In this document: positions 16,821 through 26,968 of the stretch, in pieces
Layout of the letters: every line of letters starts with the position of its first letter
How positions within the stretch are numbered: position 1 is the stretch's first letter
From: Bacillus vallismortis
Lineage (GTDB): Bacteria > Bacillota > Bacilli > Bacillales > Bacillaceae
NCBI RefSeq assembly: GCF_004116955.1
Contig: NZ_CP026362.1
Span: 1,404,501 to 1,468,500, forward strand
Reading direction: 5' to 3'
Length of the DNA: 64,000 nt
Notes under the pieces: model-generated
The model's database searches: none
What the model was told of the DNA's origin: nothing
Seen by the model: the letters and a program-made list of their open reading frames with translations, nothing else
Position numbers and translations under genes: made by a program

Positions 16821-17721
16821 ATTGATACTGCTCTAGTTTAGAGAAGAATTGAATGACAAACTCATAAAAATCATTCGCAGACGGAGCAAGTTCTCTGTTT
16901 TTTGGTTTAATGATTCCGACCGTCCGTTTTACTTGAGGAAACTCAATTGGGATTTTCACAGTAAAACGAGGTGTCGTTTCAGCGAAAGTGCTTTCCGGCA
17001 GAAGAGTAACGCCCATTCCTGCGGAAACCAATCCTTTGATGGCGTCCAAATCCTCACCCTCCGTAGAAACGAGAGGAGCAAATCCAGCTTGTTGGCAAGC
17101 ATCGATTGCCATTTTTCTAAGCACAAATCCTTCCGGGAACAATACAAATTGGTCGTTGCGCAAATCGATTAAATGAACCGTTTTTTGTTTGGCAAGCGGA
17201 TGATTTAATGGAACTAGCGCGTAAATTTTTTCTGTGAATAAAATGTTGCCTGATATGTCTGGAAAATTTGTCGGCACCGGTCCTAATAAGGCCAGATCAA
17301 TATCGCGGGTTCTGACAGCCTCAATCAGAAACTTATAGGAGCCTTGGCGCAGCAAAAATTCGACGTGCGGATATTCTTCTTTAAATGCTGAAATGACAGT
17401 CGGCAACAGCTGGCTCGCAAGGCTAGTGGGAAAACCGATCTTGACCGTTCCGCGATGCGGGTCGAGATACTCATCAATTTGTTCTTTTGCGTAATCAATG
17501 GCTTTCATCGCTGTTTTCACATGAATTAAAAATTCTTTTCCGATCGGTGTGAGTTTGATATTTCTCCCTTCGCGCTCAAATAAAGTCACATTTAATTCTT
17601 CTTCTAGGTTAGCAATTTGTCTGCTGATTGCTGATTGGGCCACATGCAAATGATCCGCGGCTTCTGAAACGTGTTCTCTTTCAGCTACCTCCATAAAATA
17701 ACGCAGTTGGCGCAGCTCCAT
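16819..17721 (-). CDS. gltC: GltC, LysR-family activator of gltAB
   Basis: A 300-residue LysR regulator. The winged helix-turn-helix is at the N-terminus (RQLRYFMEVAEREHVSEAA, then VAQSAISRQIANLEEEL, shown in two parts). The effector-binding domain spans about residues 90-295. GltC activates glutamate synthase when 2-oxoglutarate is high and is antagonised by glutamate and the glutamate dehydrogenase RocG; this is known from B. subtilis. The divergent arrangement with gltA, 145 bp apart, and the palindrome just upstream of its own start fit activation of gltAB and autorepression. Confidence 0.95.
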   Translation of the reverse strand: MELRQLRYFMEVAEREHVSEAADHLHVAQSAISRQIANLEEELNVTLFEREGRNIKLTPIGKEFLIHVKTAMKAIDYAKEQIDEYLDPHRGTVKIGFPTSLASQLLPTVISAFKEEYPHVEFLLRQGSYKFLIEAVRTRDIDLALLGPVPTNFPDISGNILFTEKIYALVPLNHPLAKQKTVHLIDLRNDQFVLFPEGFVLRKMAIDACQQAGFAPLVSTEGEDLDAIKGLVSAGMGVTLLPESTFAETTPRFTVKIPIEFPQVKRTVGIIKPKNRELAPSANDFYEFVIQFFSKLEQYQ

Positions 17722-17740
17722 GTTTGTCTCACATCCATCT

Positions 17741-17755
17741 ATCTCATTTTGAGAT
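17741..17755. promoter_or_regulatory. GltC box I
   Basis: ATCTCATTTTGAGAT is a perfect dyad identical to the GltC box I I recall. It lies 20 bp before the gltC start and 22 bp before the gltAB -35 region, so one dimer site serves gltC autorepression and gltAB activation. Confidence 0.85.
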
Positions 17756-17776
17756 TCTTTTGATCTAAATTATATA

Positions 17777-17805
17777 TTGTTTATATCGTTTTGAAAACCT
17801 ACAAT
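17777..17805 (+). promoter_or_regulatory. gltAB promoter
   Basis: TTGTTT (17777-17782), 17 bp, TACAAT (17800-17805). The -35 is weak, as expected for an activator-dependent promoter. Confidence 0.7.
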
Positions 17806-17815
17806 GATTATAGAG

Positions 17816-17832
17816 TGTTAGATTTTATGACC
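17816..17832 (+). promoter_or_regulatory. Putative TnrA operator of gltAB
   Basis: TGTTA-N7-TGACC matches the TnrA/GlnR pattern TGTNA-N7-TNACA except for the last base. It lies just after the inferred transcription start, where TnrA is known to repress gltAB during nitrogen limitation. Confidence 0.55.
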
Positions 17833-17866
17833 GGTATTATCGGAAATCGATCGGGGGAGAGGAATT

Positions 17867-20800
17867 ATGACGTACAATCAAATGCCAAAAGCTCAAGGTC
17901 TCTACCGTCCTGAATTTGAACATGATGCATGCGGAATCGGCCTATATGCGCACTTAAAGGGCAAGCAGACTCATGACATCGTCAAACAAGGGCTTAAGAT
18001 GCTTTGCCAGCTAGACCACAGAGGGGGCCAAGGCAGTGATCCGGATACAGGAGACGGAGCCGGCTTACTGGTTCAAATCCCTGATGCTTTCTTTAGAAAA
18101 GCGTGCAAAGACATCAATCTGCCGGAAAAAGGGCGTTACGGGGTAGGAATGGTCTTTTTCTCACAGAAGGAAGAAGAAAGAAAAAAAATCGAAAAGCAAA
18201 TCAATGCACTGATTGAACAAGAAGGCCAAGCCGTTCTTGGATGGAGAACTGTACCTGTAAATGTCGGAAAAATCGGAACAGTAGCGCAAAAAAGTTGTCC
18301 GTTTGTCCGTCAGGTATTTATTGGCGCAAGTTCTGATCTGAAGGATGACTTGTCTTTTGAACGAAAATTGTATGTCATTCGTAAGCAGGCTGAAAACTGG
18401 GGAGTAACGGAAGGTCTTGATTTTTATTTTGCCAGTCTTTCAAGCCAGACGATTGTTTACAAAGGGCTTTTAACACCTGAGCAAGTTGATGCGTTTTACT
18501 CTGACCTGCAAGATGAAGCGTTTGTATCAGCTTTTTCGCTTGTTCATTCACGTTTTAGTACAAACACATTCCCTACATGGGAAAGAGCGCATCCAAACCG
18601 CTATTTGGTTCACAACGGTGAAATCAACACCCTTCGGGGAAACATCAACTGGATGAGCGCGCGTGAGCAGCAATTTGTATCTGAAAGCTTCGGGGAGGAC
18701 TTGAACAAGATTCTGCCGATTTTGAATGCTGACGGCAGTGACTCTTCCATTTTGGATAACGCATTTGAGTTTTTTGTGATGGCTGGCCGTAAACCGGCGC
18801 ATACCGCAATGATGCTCATTCCTGAGCCGTGGACGGAAAATACGCATATGTCTAAGGAAAAAAGAGCGTTTTATGAGTACCATAGTTCTCTAATGGAGCC
18901 TTGGGACGGACCGACAGCCATTTCATTTACTGACGGTAAACAAATCGGCGCAATCCTTGACCGGAATGGTCTCCGGCCGGCGCGTTATTATGTAACCGAA
19001 GATGACTATATTATTTTCTCATCTGAAGTAGGCGTTATTGAAGTTGAACAGGAAAACGTTTTATATAAAAACCGCCTTGAGCCCGGAAAAATGCTTTTAA
19101 TTGATCTGGAAAAAGGCCGTATTATCACAGATGAAGAAGTTAAAACAGAAATTGCGACTGAGTACCCGTACCAAAAGTGGCTTGAAGAAGAGCTTGTCCA
19201 AGTGAATCCTGACCCGGAAACAAGAGAGGAAGAACAGTTTGCAGACCTTCTGACTCGTCAGAAGGCATTCGGATACACATATGAAGATGTCCAGAAATAT
19301 TTAATTCCTGTCATCACAGAAGGCAAAGATCCTCTCGGTTCAATGGGGAATGACTCGCCGCTGGCCGTCCTGTCAGACCGAGCGCAATCACTGTTTAACT
19401 ACTTTAAGCAGCTGTTTGCACAAGTAACGAACCCGCCGATCGACGCGATTCGTGAGCAGCTTGTAACTTCTACAATGACCTGGCTTGGCGCAGAAGGCGA
19501 CCTTCTTCACCCGAGTGAGCGAAACGTTCGCCGGATTAAACTGTATACACCTGTTTTATCAAACGAACAATTTTACGCATTAAAAACGATTGTTCATCCG
19601 GATTTAAAAAGCCAAAAAATCGATGTGCTGTTCTCTGAGGACCTTGAACGCGGATTGAAGGAGATGTTCACACAGGCTGAGAAAGCCATCAGCCAAGGTG
19701 TTAGCCTGTTAATTTTATCAGACAAAAAAATGAACGAACGCCTAACACCCATTCCGCCGCTTCTGGCAGTCAGCGCGCTGCATCAGCATTTGATCCGCAA
19801 AGGGCTGCGTACGAAAACCAGCATTATTGTGGAATCGGGAGAAGCGCGAGAAGTGCATCACTTTGCAGCATTAATCGGATATGGTGCGGATGCGATTAAT
19901 CCTTATCTCGCATATGCGACCTACAAGCAGGAAATTGATGAAGGCCGTTTGGATATTAGCTATGAAGAAGCGGTCAGCAAATATGGGAAAAGCATTACTG
20001 AAGGTGTCGTCAAAGTCATGTCCAAGATGGGGATTTCAACTGTACAAAGCTACAGGGGCGCCCAAATCTTCGAGGCGGTAGGCATTAGCCGTGATGTGAT
20101 TGACCGCTATTTCACAGGAACCGCATCACAGCTCGGCGGCATCGACTTGAAAACAATTGCGGAAGAGGCACAGCGCCGCCACCGGGAAGCGTATCAGGAT
20201 GATTACAGCAAAACGCTTGAACCCGGTAGTGACTTCCAGTGGAGAAACGGCGGTGAGCATCACGCGTTTAACCCAAAAACAATTCATACCTTGCAATGGG
20301 CGTGCCGCAAAAATGATTACAATTTATTTAAACAATATACAAAAGCGGCTGATGAAGAACGCATTGGATTTTTACGGAATTTGTTCGGATTTGACGAAAC
20401 CCGCAAGCCCCTGAAATTGGAGGAAGTTGAATCTGCTGAATCTATTGTCAAACGCTTTAAAACGGGTGCCATGTCATTTGGATCCTTGAGTAAGGAAGCA
20501 CACGAAGCTTTAGCAATCGCAATGAACCGTCTTGGCGGAAAAAGCAACAGCGGAGAGGGCGGAGAAGATCCAAAACGCTTTGTTCCAGATGAAAACGGCG
20601 ATGACAGAAGAAGCGCGATCAAACAAATTGCATCCGGACGTTTCGGTGTCAAAAGCCATTACCTGGTCAATGCAGATGAGCTGCAAATTAAAATGGCGCA
20701 AGGCGCTAAGCCAGGTGAAGGCGGGCAGCTTCCTGGCAACAAGGTATATCCTTGGGTTGCTGATGTTCGCGGATCAACACCTGGCGTCGGATTAATCTCA

Positions 20801-22429
20801 CCGCCGCCGCATCACGACATTTATTCAATTGAGGATTTAGCCCAGCTGATCCACGATTTGAAAAATGCCAACCGTGACGCCAGAATCAGCGTGAAGCTGG
20901 TATCAAAAGCAGGCGTAGGCACAATTGCTGCTGGTGTTGCCAAAGCGACTGCAGATGTTATTGTGATCAGCGGTTACGACGGAGGTACAGGTGCCTCTCC
21001 GAAAACCAGTATTAAACATACAGGGCTTCCGTGGGAGCTTGGTCTCGCAGAAGCACATCAAACATTAATGTTGAACGGACTCCGCGACCGTGTTGTATTA
21101 GAAACAGACGGAAAGCTCATGACCGGCCGTGACGTTGTGATGGCTGCCTTGCTAGGAGCTGAGGAATTCGGTTTCGCAACGGCTCCGTTAGTCGTACTCG
21201 GTTGTATCATGATGCGTGCCTGCCATTTGGATACATGTCCTGTCGGGGTAGCGACACAAAATCCAGAGCTTCGCAAAAAGTTCATGGGAGATCCCGACCA
21301 TATTGTGAACTATATGTTGTTCATTGCTGAAGAAGTTCGTGAGTATATGGCTGCGTTAGGTTTCAAGACATTTGATGAAATGATCGGCCGCACTGACGTA
21401 CTCAATGTGAGTGAACGGGCGAAGGGGCACTGGAAGGCAAGCCAGCTTGATTTGTCTACCCTGCTTTATCAGCCTGAAGGCATACGGACATTCCGATCGC
21501 CGCAAAATCATAAAATTGATCAATCACTCGATATTACAACGATTCTCCCGGCCGTACAAAAAGCCATCGAGACTGGAAAAAATGCAGATGTTTCTATCGA
21601 CATTAACAATACAAATCGTGTAGCCGGTACGATAACAGGCAGTGAAATTTCAAAACGCTACGGAGAAGAAGGGCTTCCTGAGGATACGATCAAGCTGCAG
21701 TTTACCGGATCAGCCGGTCAAAGCTTTGGAGCTTTCGTCCCTAAAGGCATGACGCTTTATTTGGACGGAGACTCAAATGATTATGTCGGAAAAGGGCTTT
21801 CTGGCGGAAAAATTATCGTCAAGTCACCGGAAGGATTCCATTCCGCGTCTGATGATAATGTCATTATCGGTAACGTGGCGTTCTACGGTGCGACAAGCGG
21901 TGAAGCATATATTAACGGACGTGCGGGTGAACGCTTTGCCGTTCGCAACAGCGGTGTGAATGTGGTGGTAGAAGGTATCGGCGACCACGGCTGTGAATAC
22001 ATGACTGGCGGCAGTGTTGTCGTACTCGGTGATGTAGGCAAAAACTTCGCGGCAGGTATGTCCGGCGGAATCGCTTATGTTCTCGCTGAAGATGTAAAAG
22101 CGTTTAAACGCAAATGCAACCTTGAAATGATTTTATTTGAATCACTAGAGGATGAAAAAGAAATCCAGCATGTCAAAGCCATGCTTGAAAAACATGCTGG
22201 GTATACAAACAGCCAAAAAGCAACAGACCTGCTTGATCAATGGGAAGACAGTGTGAAAAAATTCGTCAAAGTCATTCCGAAAAACTACAAACAAATGCTC
22301 GCAAGTATCGAAGAGCAAAAAGCTGCAGGGTTATCAGATGAAGAAGCCGTAATGTTCGCATTTGAAGCCAACACGAAACCAAAGCAAAATACAGCAACAT
22401 CGGGACAAAAACAAGCGGTAGTGCAGTAA
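17867..22429 (+). CDS. gltA: Glutamate synthase large subunit GltA
   Basis: The 1520-residue large subunit of NADPH glutamate synthase transfers the amide of glutamine to 2-oxoglutarate, giving two glutamates. A short propeptide of about 21 residues precedes Cys in HDACGIGLYAHLKG, the Ntn amidotransferase nucleophile of the class II glutaminase domain (to about 420). A central domain follows. The FMN/Fe-S synthase domain lies at about 800-1200 (FGSLSKEAHEALA; GGEDPKRF; VISGYDGGTGASP; cysteine cluster CIMMRACHLDTCPVG). A C-terminal beta-helix with repeated G-x-x-G-x-x-x-G turns ends the protein. A GGGGAGAGG ribosome site is present. gltB follows 16 bp later. Confidence 0.96.
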   Translation: MTYNQMPKAQGLYRPEFEHDACGIGLYAHLKGKQTHDIVKQGLKMLCQLDHRGGQGSDPDTGDGAGLLVQIPDAFFRKACKDINLPEKGRYGVGMVFFSQKEEERKKIEKQINALIEQEGQAVLGWRTVPVNVGKIGTVAQKSCPFVRQVFIGASSDLKDDLSFERKLYVIRKQAENWGVTEGLDFYFASLSSQTIVYKGLLTPEQVDAFYSDLQDEAFVSAFSLVHSRFSTNTFPTWERAHPNRYLVHNGEINTLRGNINWMSAREQQFVSESFGEDLNKILPILNADGSDSSILDNAFEFFVMAGRKPAHTAMMLIPEPWTENTHMSKEKRAFYEYHSSLMEPWDGPTAISFTDGKQIGAILDRNGLRPARYYVTEDDYIIFSSEVGVIEVEQENVLYKNRLEPGKMLLIDLEKGRIITDEEVKTEIATEYPYQKWLEEELVQVNPDPETREEEQFADLLTRQKAFGYTYEDVQKYLIPVITEGKDPLGSMGNDSPLAVLSDRAQSLFNYFKQLFAQVTNPPIDAIREQLVTSTMTWLGAEGDLLHPSERNVRRIKLYTPVLSNEQFYALKTIVHPDLKSQKIDVLFSEDLERGLKEMFTQAEKAISQGVSLLILSDKKMNERLTPIPPLLAVSALHQHLIRKGLRTKTSIIVESGEAREVHHFAALIGYGADAINPYLAYATYKQEIDEGRLDISYEEAVSKYGKSITEGVVKVMSKMGISTVQSYRGAQIFEAVGISRDVIDRYFTGTASQLGGIDLKTIAEEAQRRHREAYQDDYSKTLEPGSDFQWRNGGEHHAFNPKTIHTLQWACRKNDYNLFKQYTKAADEERIGFLRNLFGFDETRKPLKLEEVESAESIVKRFKTGAMSFGSLSKEAHEALAIAMNRLGGKSNSGEGGEDPKRFVPDENGDDRRSAIKQIASGRFGVKSHYLVNADELQIKMAQGAKPGEGGQLPGNKVYPWVADVRGSTPGVGLISPPPHHDIYSIEDLAQLIHDLKNANRDARISVKLVSKAGVGTIAAGVAKATADVIVISGYDGGTGASPKTSIKHTGLPWELGLAEAHQTLMLNGLRDRVVLETDGKLMTGRDVVMAALLGAEEFGFATAPLVVLGCIMMRACHLDTCPVGVATQNPELRKKFMGDPDHIVNYMLFIAEEVREYMAALGFKTFDEMIGRTDVLNVSERAKGHWKASQLDLSTLLYQPEGIRTFRSPQNHKIDQSLDITTILPAVQKAIETGKNADVSIDINNTNRVAGTITGSEISKRYGEEGLPEDTIKLQFTGSAGQSFGAFVPKGMTLYLDGDSNDYVGKGLSGGKIIVKSPEGFHSASDDNVIIGNVAFYGATSGEAYINGRAGERFAVRNSGVNVVVEGIGDHGCEYMTGGSVVVLGDVGKNFAAGMSGGIAYVLAEDVKAFKRKCNLEMILFESLEDEKEIQHVKAMLEKHAGYTNSQKATDLLDQWEDSVKKFVKVIPKNYKQMLASIEEQKAAGLSDEEAVMFAFEANTKPKQNTATSGQKQAVVQ

Positions 22430-22445
22430 GGAAGGGGAGAGGAAA

Positions 22446-23927
22446 ATGGGGAAACCAACTGGATTTATGGAGATCAAACGAGAAAAACCTGCTGAGCGGG
22501 ACCCTCTCACTCGCTTAAAGGATTGGAAAGAATATTCTGCTCCTTTTTCAGAAGAAGCATCGAAACGGCAGGGGGCGCGGTGTATGGATTGCGGTACACC
22601 GTTTTGCCAGATAGGTGCGGACATTAACGGATTTACATCCGGCTGTCCGATTTACAACTTAATTCCTGAATGGAATGATCTTGTCTACCGGGGCAGATGG
22701 AAAGAAGCATTAGAACGCCTTCTAAAAACAAACAACTTTCCTGAATTCACAGGGCGGGTATGTCCCGCTCCTTGTGAAGGATCATGCACATTAGCCATTT
22801 CAGACCCGGCCGTATCAATTAAAAACATCGAGCGGACCATTATCGACAAAGGATTTGAGAACGGCTGGATTCAGCCTCGAATTCCTAAAAAACGAACAGG
22901 CAAAAAAGTGGCGATTGTTGGTTCAGGCCCAGCCGGACTGGCGAGTGCTGACCAGCTGAATCAAGCGGGGCATTCCGTCACTGTTTTTGAACGCTCAGAC
23001 AGAGCGGGAGGTCTTTTAACATACGGCATTCCGAACATGAAGCTTGAGAAGGGGATTGTAGAACGCCGGGTTAAATTGCTGACGCAAGAAGGAATTGATT
23101 TTGTCACGAACACAGAAATCGGCGTTGACATTACAGCTGATGAGCTGAAGGAGCAATTTGACGCTGTGATTCTGTGCACTGGCGCTCAAAAACAGCGGGA
23201 CCTATTAATTGAAGGTCGCGACTCAAAAGGAGTCCATTATGCGATGGACTACCTGACACTTGCAACAAAAAGCTATCTAGATTCTAACTTTAAAGACAAG
23301 CAATTCATTGATGCCAAAGGGAAAGATGTCATCGTAATCGGAGGCGGAGACACAGGAGCTGACTGTGTTGCTACTGCTCTGCGGCAAAAAGCCAAAAGCG
23401 TACACCAATTCGGAAAACACCCGAAACTTCCGCCAGCCCGCACAAATGACAATATGTGGCCTGAACAGCCGCACGTCTTTACGCTTGAATATGCGTATGA
23501 AGAAGCGGAAGCAAAATTCGGAAGAGATCCGAGGGAATACTCGATTCAAACGAAAAAATTGGTTGCAGATAAAAATGGCAAGTTAAAAGAGCTGCATACC
23601 ATTCAAATGGAAAAAGTGAAAAATGAGCACGGAAAATACGAGTTCCGCGAGCTGCCTGGAACGGAAAAAGTATGGCCTGCTCAGCTTGTCTTCATCGCTA
23701 TCGGCTTTGAAGGCACAGAACAGCCGCTGTTGAAACAGTTTGGTGTTGATTCTGTAAATAACAAAATCAGCGCAGCATATGGGGATTATCAAACTAATAT
23801 CGATGGCGTATTTGCCGCAGGGGATGCAAGAAGAGGCCAAAGCTTAATCGTATGGGCGATTAATGAAGGCCGTGAAGTGGCGCGTGAAGTGGATCGATAT
23901 TTGATGGGGAGTTCAGTTCTTCCGTAA
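22446..23927 (+). CDS. gltB: Glutamate synthase small subunit GltB
   Basis: The 493-residue iron-sulfur flavoprotein passes electrons from NADPH to GltA. Near the N-terminus are two cysteine clusters for Fe4S4 centres ([10 protein letters not shown]...GCP and CPAPCEGSC). An FAD Rossmann motif, [14 protein letters not shown], lies near residue 155. The NADPH motif [14 protein letters not shown] is near 300 and the closing FAD motif [18 protein letters not shown] is near 460. It is the second gene of the gltAB operon (GGAAGGGGAGAGG before the ATG). A terminator follows the stop. Confidence 0.96.
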   Translation: MGKPTGFMEIKREKPAERDPLTRLKDWKEYSAPFSEEASKRQGARCMDCGTPFCQIGADINGFTSGCPIYNLIPEWNDLVYRGRWKEALERLLKTNNFPEFTGRVCPAPCEGSCTLAISDPAVSIKNIERTIIDKGFENGWIQPRIPKKRTGKKVAIVGSGPAGLASADQLNQAGHSVTVFERSDRAGGLLTYGIPNMKLEKGIVERRVKLLTQEGIDFVTNTEIGVDITADELKEQFDAVILCTGAQKQRDLLIEGRDSKGVHYAMDYLTLATKSYLDSNFKDKQFIDAKGKDVIVIGGGDTGADCVATALRQKAKSVHQFGKHPKLPPARTNDNMWPEQPHVFTLEYAYEEAEAKFGRDPREYSIQTKKLVADKNGKLKELHTIQMEKVKNEHGKYEFRELPGTEKVWPAQLVFIAIGFEGTEQPLLKQFGVDSVNNKISAAYGDYQTNIDGVFAAGDARRGQSLIVWAINEGREVAREVDRYLMGSSVLP

Positions 23928-23946
23928 ATAAAGGGGATATTATATA

Positions 23947-23987
23947 AGAGAAACCGGTCTGTTTGCCAGCCGGTTTCTCTTTTTCTT
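23947..23987 (+). terminator. Terminator after gltB
   Basis: Stem AGAGAAACCGG / CCGGTTTCTCT followed by TTTTTC. Confidence 0.85.
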
Positions 23988-24085
23988 TCATTATAATTTC
24001 GATAAGCAGCTTTATTTTTTCAATGAAGTGAACTCAGCGGGAGGTCTTCACAGCACCTCGTTGCTGCGCTTTTCCCCACTCGGAT

Positions 24086-24126
24086 AATAAACTGTACTCA
24101 TTAAAGCGAGTACAGTTTATTCTTTT
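24086..24126 (+). terminator. Second stem-loop between gltB and ggt
   Basis: A perfect 14-bp inverted repeat (AATAAACTGTACTC / GAGTACAGTTTATT, 8-nt loop) with CTTTTT on the plus strand. It abuts the ggt stop, so it could back up termination of gltAB and form the 3' hairpin of ggt mRNA. Confidence 0.7.
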
Positions 24127-25889
24127 TATTTCCGTTTTAAATTAATGCCGATCGCTGCGCCGTTTCTGCTTGAATCAGCTACACCTTTAAAGGTGCCGTT
24201 TTCATGGTCGATGGAAATGCTTTGTACGTTTCCGATATCTATTGGGCTTGTGCCAAACTTGTGGCCCATGCCGTTTAGTTTGCTGAGAACATCTGCAGGA
24301 ACCCCGTCTTCGTAACGATAGGAACTCATCTTGTTTGTGTAAATTCTTGGCTCTTCAACAGCTGCTTTTAATTCCATGCCGTATTCGATGTGATAGAGGA
24401 TGGTTTGCAATACGGATGAAATAATGGTGGCCCCGCCAGGAGATCCGACGGTAAGCACAGGTTTGTCATCCTTAAATAAAATGGTCGGGGTCATGCTGCT
24501 TAAAGGCCGTTTGTTCGGCTGAACTTCGTTAGCACCGCCTGGAACCGCATCAAAATCCGTTAGTTCATTATTTAATATGACGCCGTAATCGGGGACCATA
24601 ATACCCGTGCCAAATAGTTGTTCAATTGTCGTCGTATAGGACACAACATTTCCCCAGCGGTCGGCAACTGAAAAATGGGTTGTTTGGCCGTCTACTTTGT
24701 CTTCCGGCTGTTCGACTTGCTTATAGTTTGCGGATCCTTCTTGGTATTTCCAAGGATCACCGGCTTTCGGTTTTTTATTGACCTGATCTAGATTGATTAA
24801 TTGCTGGCGCTCTTTAATATATTCAGAGTGAAGTAAGCCTTTAAGAGGAACATTTACAAATTCAGGATCACCTGCGTAAGACGCACGGTCTGCATAAGAC
24901 AAATGCATCGTTTCAGCAAGCAGATGATATTTTTCCCATGAGCGGACATCATATTGTGAAAGGTTGAAATCATCAAGTATCTTCAGCATTTGCAATAAGA
25001 AAATGCCGCCAGAGCTTGGAGGAGGGGTTGTTGCAATTTGATAACCTTGGTAGTCTCCCCAAATCGGTTCATCGATTGTAATATCGAAATTTTCTAAATC
25101 TTTTTCCGTCATTGATCCGCCGAAATCCTGCACAGTGCCAGAAAGCGCTTTGGCGAATTTTCCTTCATAAAAAGCGTCAATGCCTTTGGAGCGAATCAGC
25201 TTAAATGTCTTGGCCAAATCCTTTTGAATCAGGGTATCGCCTTCTTTAAGCGGCTCTCCATTCGGCAAAAATACATCTTTTGCGGCAGTCCTCGACAGCT
25301 TTTCCTGATAATCAGAAATGGCATCTGCTAACACAGAATCAATTGGAAAGCCTTTTTCAGCGAGTTTAATAGAAGGGGTAATTAATTTTTTCATTGAACG
25401 GGTTCCCCATTTATCCAGAGCTTCTTCCAGCCCTTTCAGCGTACCCGGAACACCGACGGCAGTACCTTTTGTCACACGTTCAGAGAAAGGAATCGCTTTC
25501 CCGTCTTCATCGAGAAACATATCGGGTGTGGCGCCTGCCGGAGCGCGTTCGCGGCTGTCAATGATCGTTGTATCCTTAGTTTTTCCATCATACACCATCA
25601 TAAAACCGCCGCCGCCAATGCCCGACATCATCGGCTCTGTTACATTGAGTGCAAATTGGATGGCAACCGCCGCGTCGATGGCATTTCCTCCTTTTTTCAG
25701 TACATCAGCACCAATTTCCGAAGCGAGAGGATGGGCGGTGGCAACCATGCCGTCTTTCCCTACATCTACTTGTTTGTACTCATCGTAGCTTTTGGGCGGC
25801 TTTTTAGCTTCCGCGTGAAAAGGGACACTTCCAGCGACTAACAGAACACTAAGCAGCGCTGTTAAACAAATGTTCCACGTTCTTTTCAT
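24126..25889 (-). CDS. ggt: Secreted gamma-glutamyltransferase Ggt
   Basis: A 587-residue extracellular enzyme that cleaves gamma-glutamyl bonds in glutathione and poly-gamma-glutamate. A signal peptide ends near AEA (about residue 28). The large-subunit domain contains GIGGGGFMMVYDG and the DSRERAPAGATPDMF segment, whose Arg binds the gamma-glutamyl carboxylate. The autoprocessing site is the Thr in GQTTHFSVADRWGN (about residue 403), which becomes the N-terminal nucleophile of the small subunit. The small subunit also has RPLSSMTPTI and VGSPGGATI. GGAGGG precedes the ATG. In Bacillus it serves glutamate recycling in stationary phase. Confidence 0.95.
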   Translation of the reverse strand: MKRTWNICLTALLSVLLVAGSVPFHAEAKKPPKSYDEYKQVDVGKDGMVATAHPLASEIGADVLKKGGNAIDAAVAIQFALNVTEPMMSGIGGGGFMMVYDGKTKDTTIIDSRERAPAGATPDMFLDEDGKAIPFSERVTKGTAVGVPGTLKGLEEALDKWGTRSMKKLITPSIKLAEKGFPIDSVLADAISDYQEKLSRTAAKDVFLPNGEPLKEGDTLIQKDLAKTFKLIRSKGIDAFYEGKFAKALSGTVQDFGGSMTEKDLENFDITIDEPIWGDYQGYQIATTPPPSSGGIFLLQMLKILDDFNLSQYDVRSWEKYHLLAETMHLSYADRASYAGDPEFVNVPLKGLLHSEYIKERQQLINLDQVNKKPKAGDPWKYQEGSANYKQVEQPEDKVDGQTTHFSVADRWGNVVSYTTTIEQLFGTGIMVPDYGVILNNELTDFDAVPGGANEVQPNKRPLSSMTPTILFKDDKPVLTVGSPGGATIISSVLQTILYHIEYGMELKAAVEEPRIYTNKMSSYRYEDGVPADVLSKLNGMGHKFGTSPIDIGNVQSISIDHENGTFKGVADSSRNGAAIGINLKRK

Positions 25890-25988
25890 GTTCTCCCTCC
25901 TATATGAAGCTGTTATGTTACAATCTTAGCGTAAAAAACTTACAGTGGTTTCACAAGTGACAAATGATATATTATAAAGAACATTCCA

Positions 25989-26016
25989 CCGTTTTTCTGT
26001 GCAAAATTGATTATAT
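25989..26016. repeat. Left direct repeat flanking the adaAB block
   Basis: 28 bases identical to 27639-27666 and in the same orientation. Similarity extends imperfectly on both sides (GAACAT upstream, GCCAT downstream) to about 50 bp. The pair encloses 1650 bp that includes adaA and adaB. Confidence 0.9.
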
Positions 26017-26267
26017 GGAGATGAGCCATCCCCGCCAGCACCTCAGAAAAAACCTACGCTAATCAAATTGGGTTAAAAGGCTCGCTCTCTAAACTGTCCA
26101 CTCCTCTTAAAAAAATGGCTCTGGTGACCAGTTGAATTCAAACGTCATACGTGCTGTAGATTTTTGACCCTCTCCAATCATATGAAACAGACTATGTATG
26201 ATTACATAACAACTCTTCATTTTCATTTCGTTATCTTGCTGTTACATTCTAAAATACTTTCAATAAG

Positions 26268-26295
26268 TTGCTTTGAGGGTTTCCGGGTTTATACT
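26268..26295 (+). promoter_or_regulatory. Probable adaAB promoter
   Basis: TTGCTT (26268-26273), 16 bp, TATACT (26290-26295), ending 20 bp before the adaA start. Confidence 0.55.
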
Positions 26296-26315
26296 GAAGC
26301 TAGAGGTGATTCAAA

Positions 26316-26968
26316 ATGACATACAATTGGAAAGCGAATCCGAACCGAACTAATCAACAACCAGATTCTAACAAGCTGTTTTTGCCCTCTCCTGTTTCTG
26401 ATGAACAATGGCAGGCTATTGTCCATAATGATGCTTCTTATGACGGCCAATTTTTTTATGCGGTGAAAACAACAGGGATTTTTTGTCGCCCTTCTTGCAA
26501 ATCGAGAGTACCTAAAAGAGAAAACATTGGCTATTTTGAATATACTGATCAAGCACAAGCCGCACATTTTCGCCCTTGCAAACGGTGCAAGCCAACGGGG
26601 CAAAGATCGCCTGATGAGGAGTGGATTGCTTTCATAACTGAATATGTGGATCGCCACTGCGACGAAAAGTTGACGCTTGACGTCCTTGCGCTTCTGAGTC
26701 ACGGAACCCCTTATCACTTGCATAGAACCTTTAAAAAAATCAAAGGCATGACCCCGGTGGACTACACATCCAGCATGTTCGTATAGAAAAAGCAAAAACG
26801 TTATTGGCCACTTTTGATGACCCGGTTTCTGAAGTTGGTAAGTCTGTCGGGCTTTCCAATACACCATATTTTATCACGCTGTTTAAGAGGAAAACCGGAG
26901 AAACGCCGGAAGCTTACCGTAGACAGCAAAAACAAAACCTAAAGGAGACATACTCAAATGGTACCTAA
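26316..26968 (+). pseudogene. adaA: adaA, methylphosphotriester-DNA methyltransferase/activator, frameshifted
   Basis: AdaA repairs methylphosphotriesters at a zinc-bound cysteine and, once methylated, activates ada genes. The N-terminal zinc domain is intact: FCRPSCKSR and FRPCKRCKP give the four cysteines. The first AraC helix-turn-helix starts at LTLDVLALL. After GMTPVDY an extra AC dinucleotide (within ACAC at 26764-26767) shifts the frame to a stop at 26786. The lost half, IQHVRIEKAKTLLATF to the FITLFKRKTGETPEAYRR second helix-turn-helix, is fully present in the other frame, ending 26968 and overlapping adaB. The 156-residue product would lack half of its DNA-binding domain. Confidence 0.85.

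Larger units (their letters stand above)
25890..26315. other. Intergenic stretch ggt-adaA with left direct repeat and gene fragment
   Basis: It contains the ggt leader, the left copy of a direct repeat (25989-26016), a 36-codon orphan open end (26025-26135) that looks like the C-terminus of a lost gene, and the adaA promoter near 26268-26295. Confidence 0.5.
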
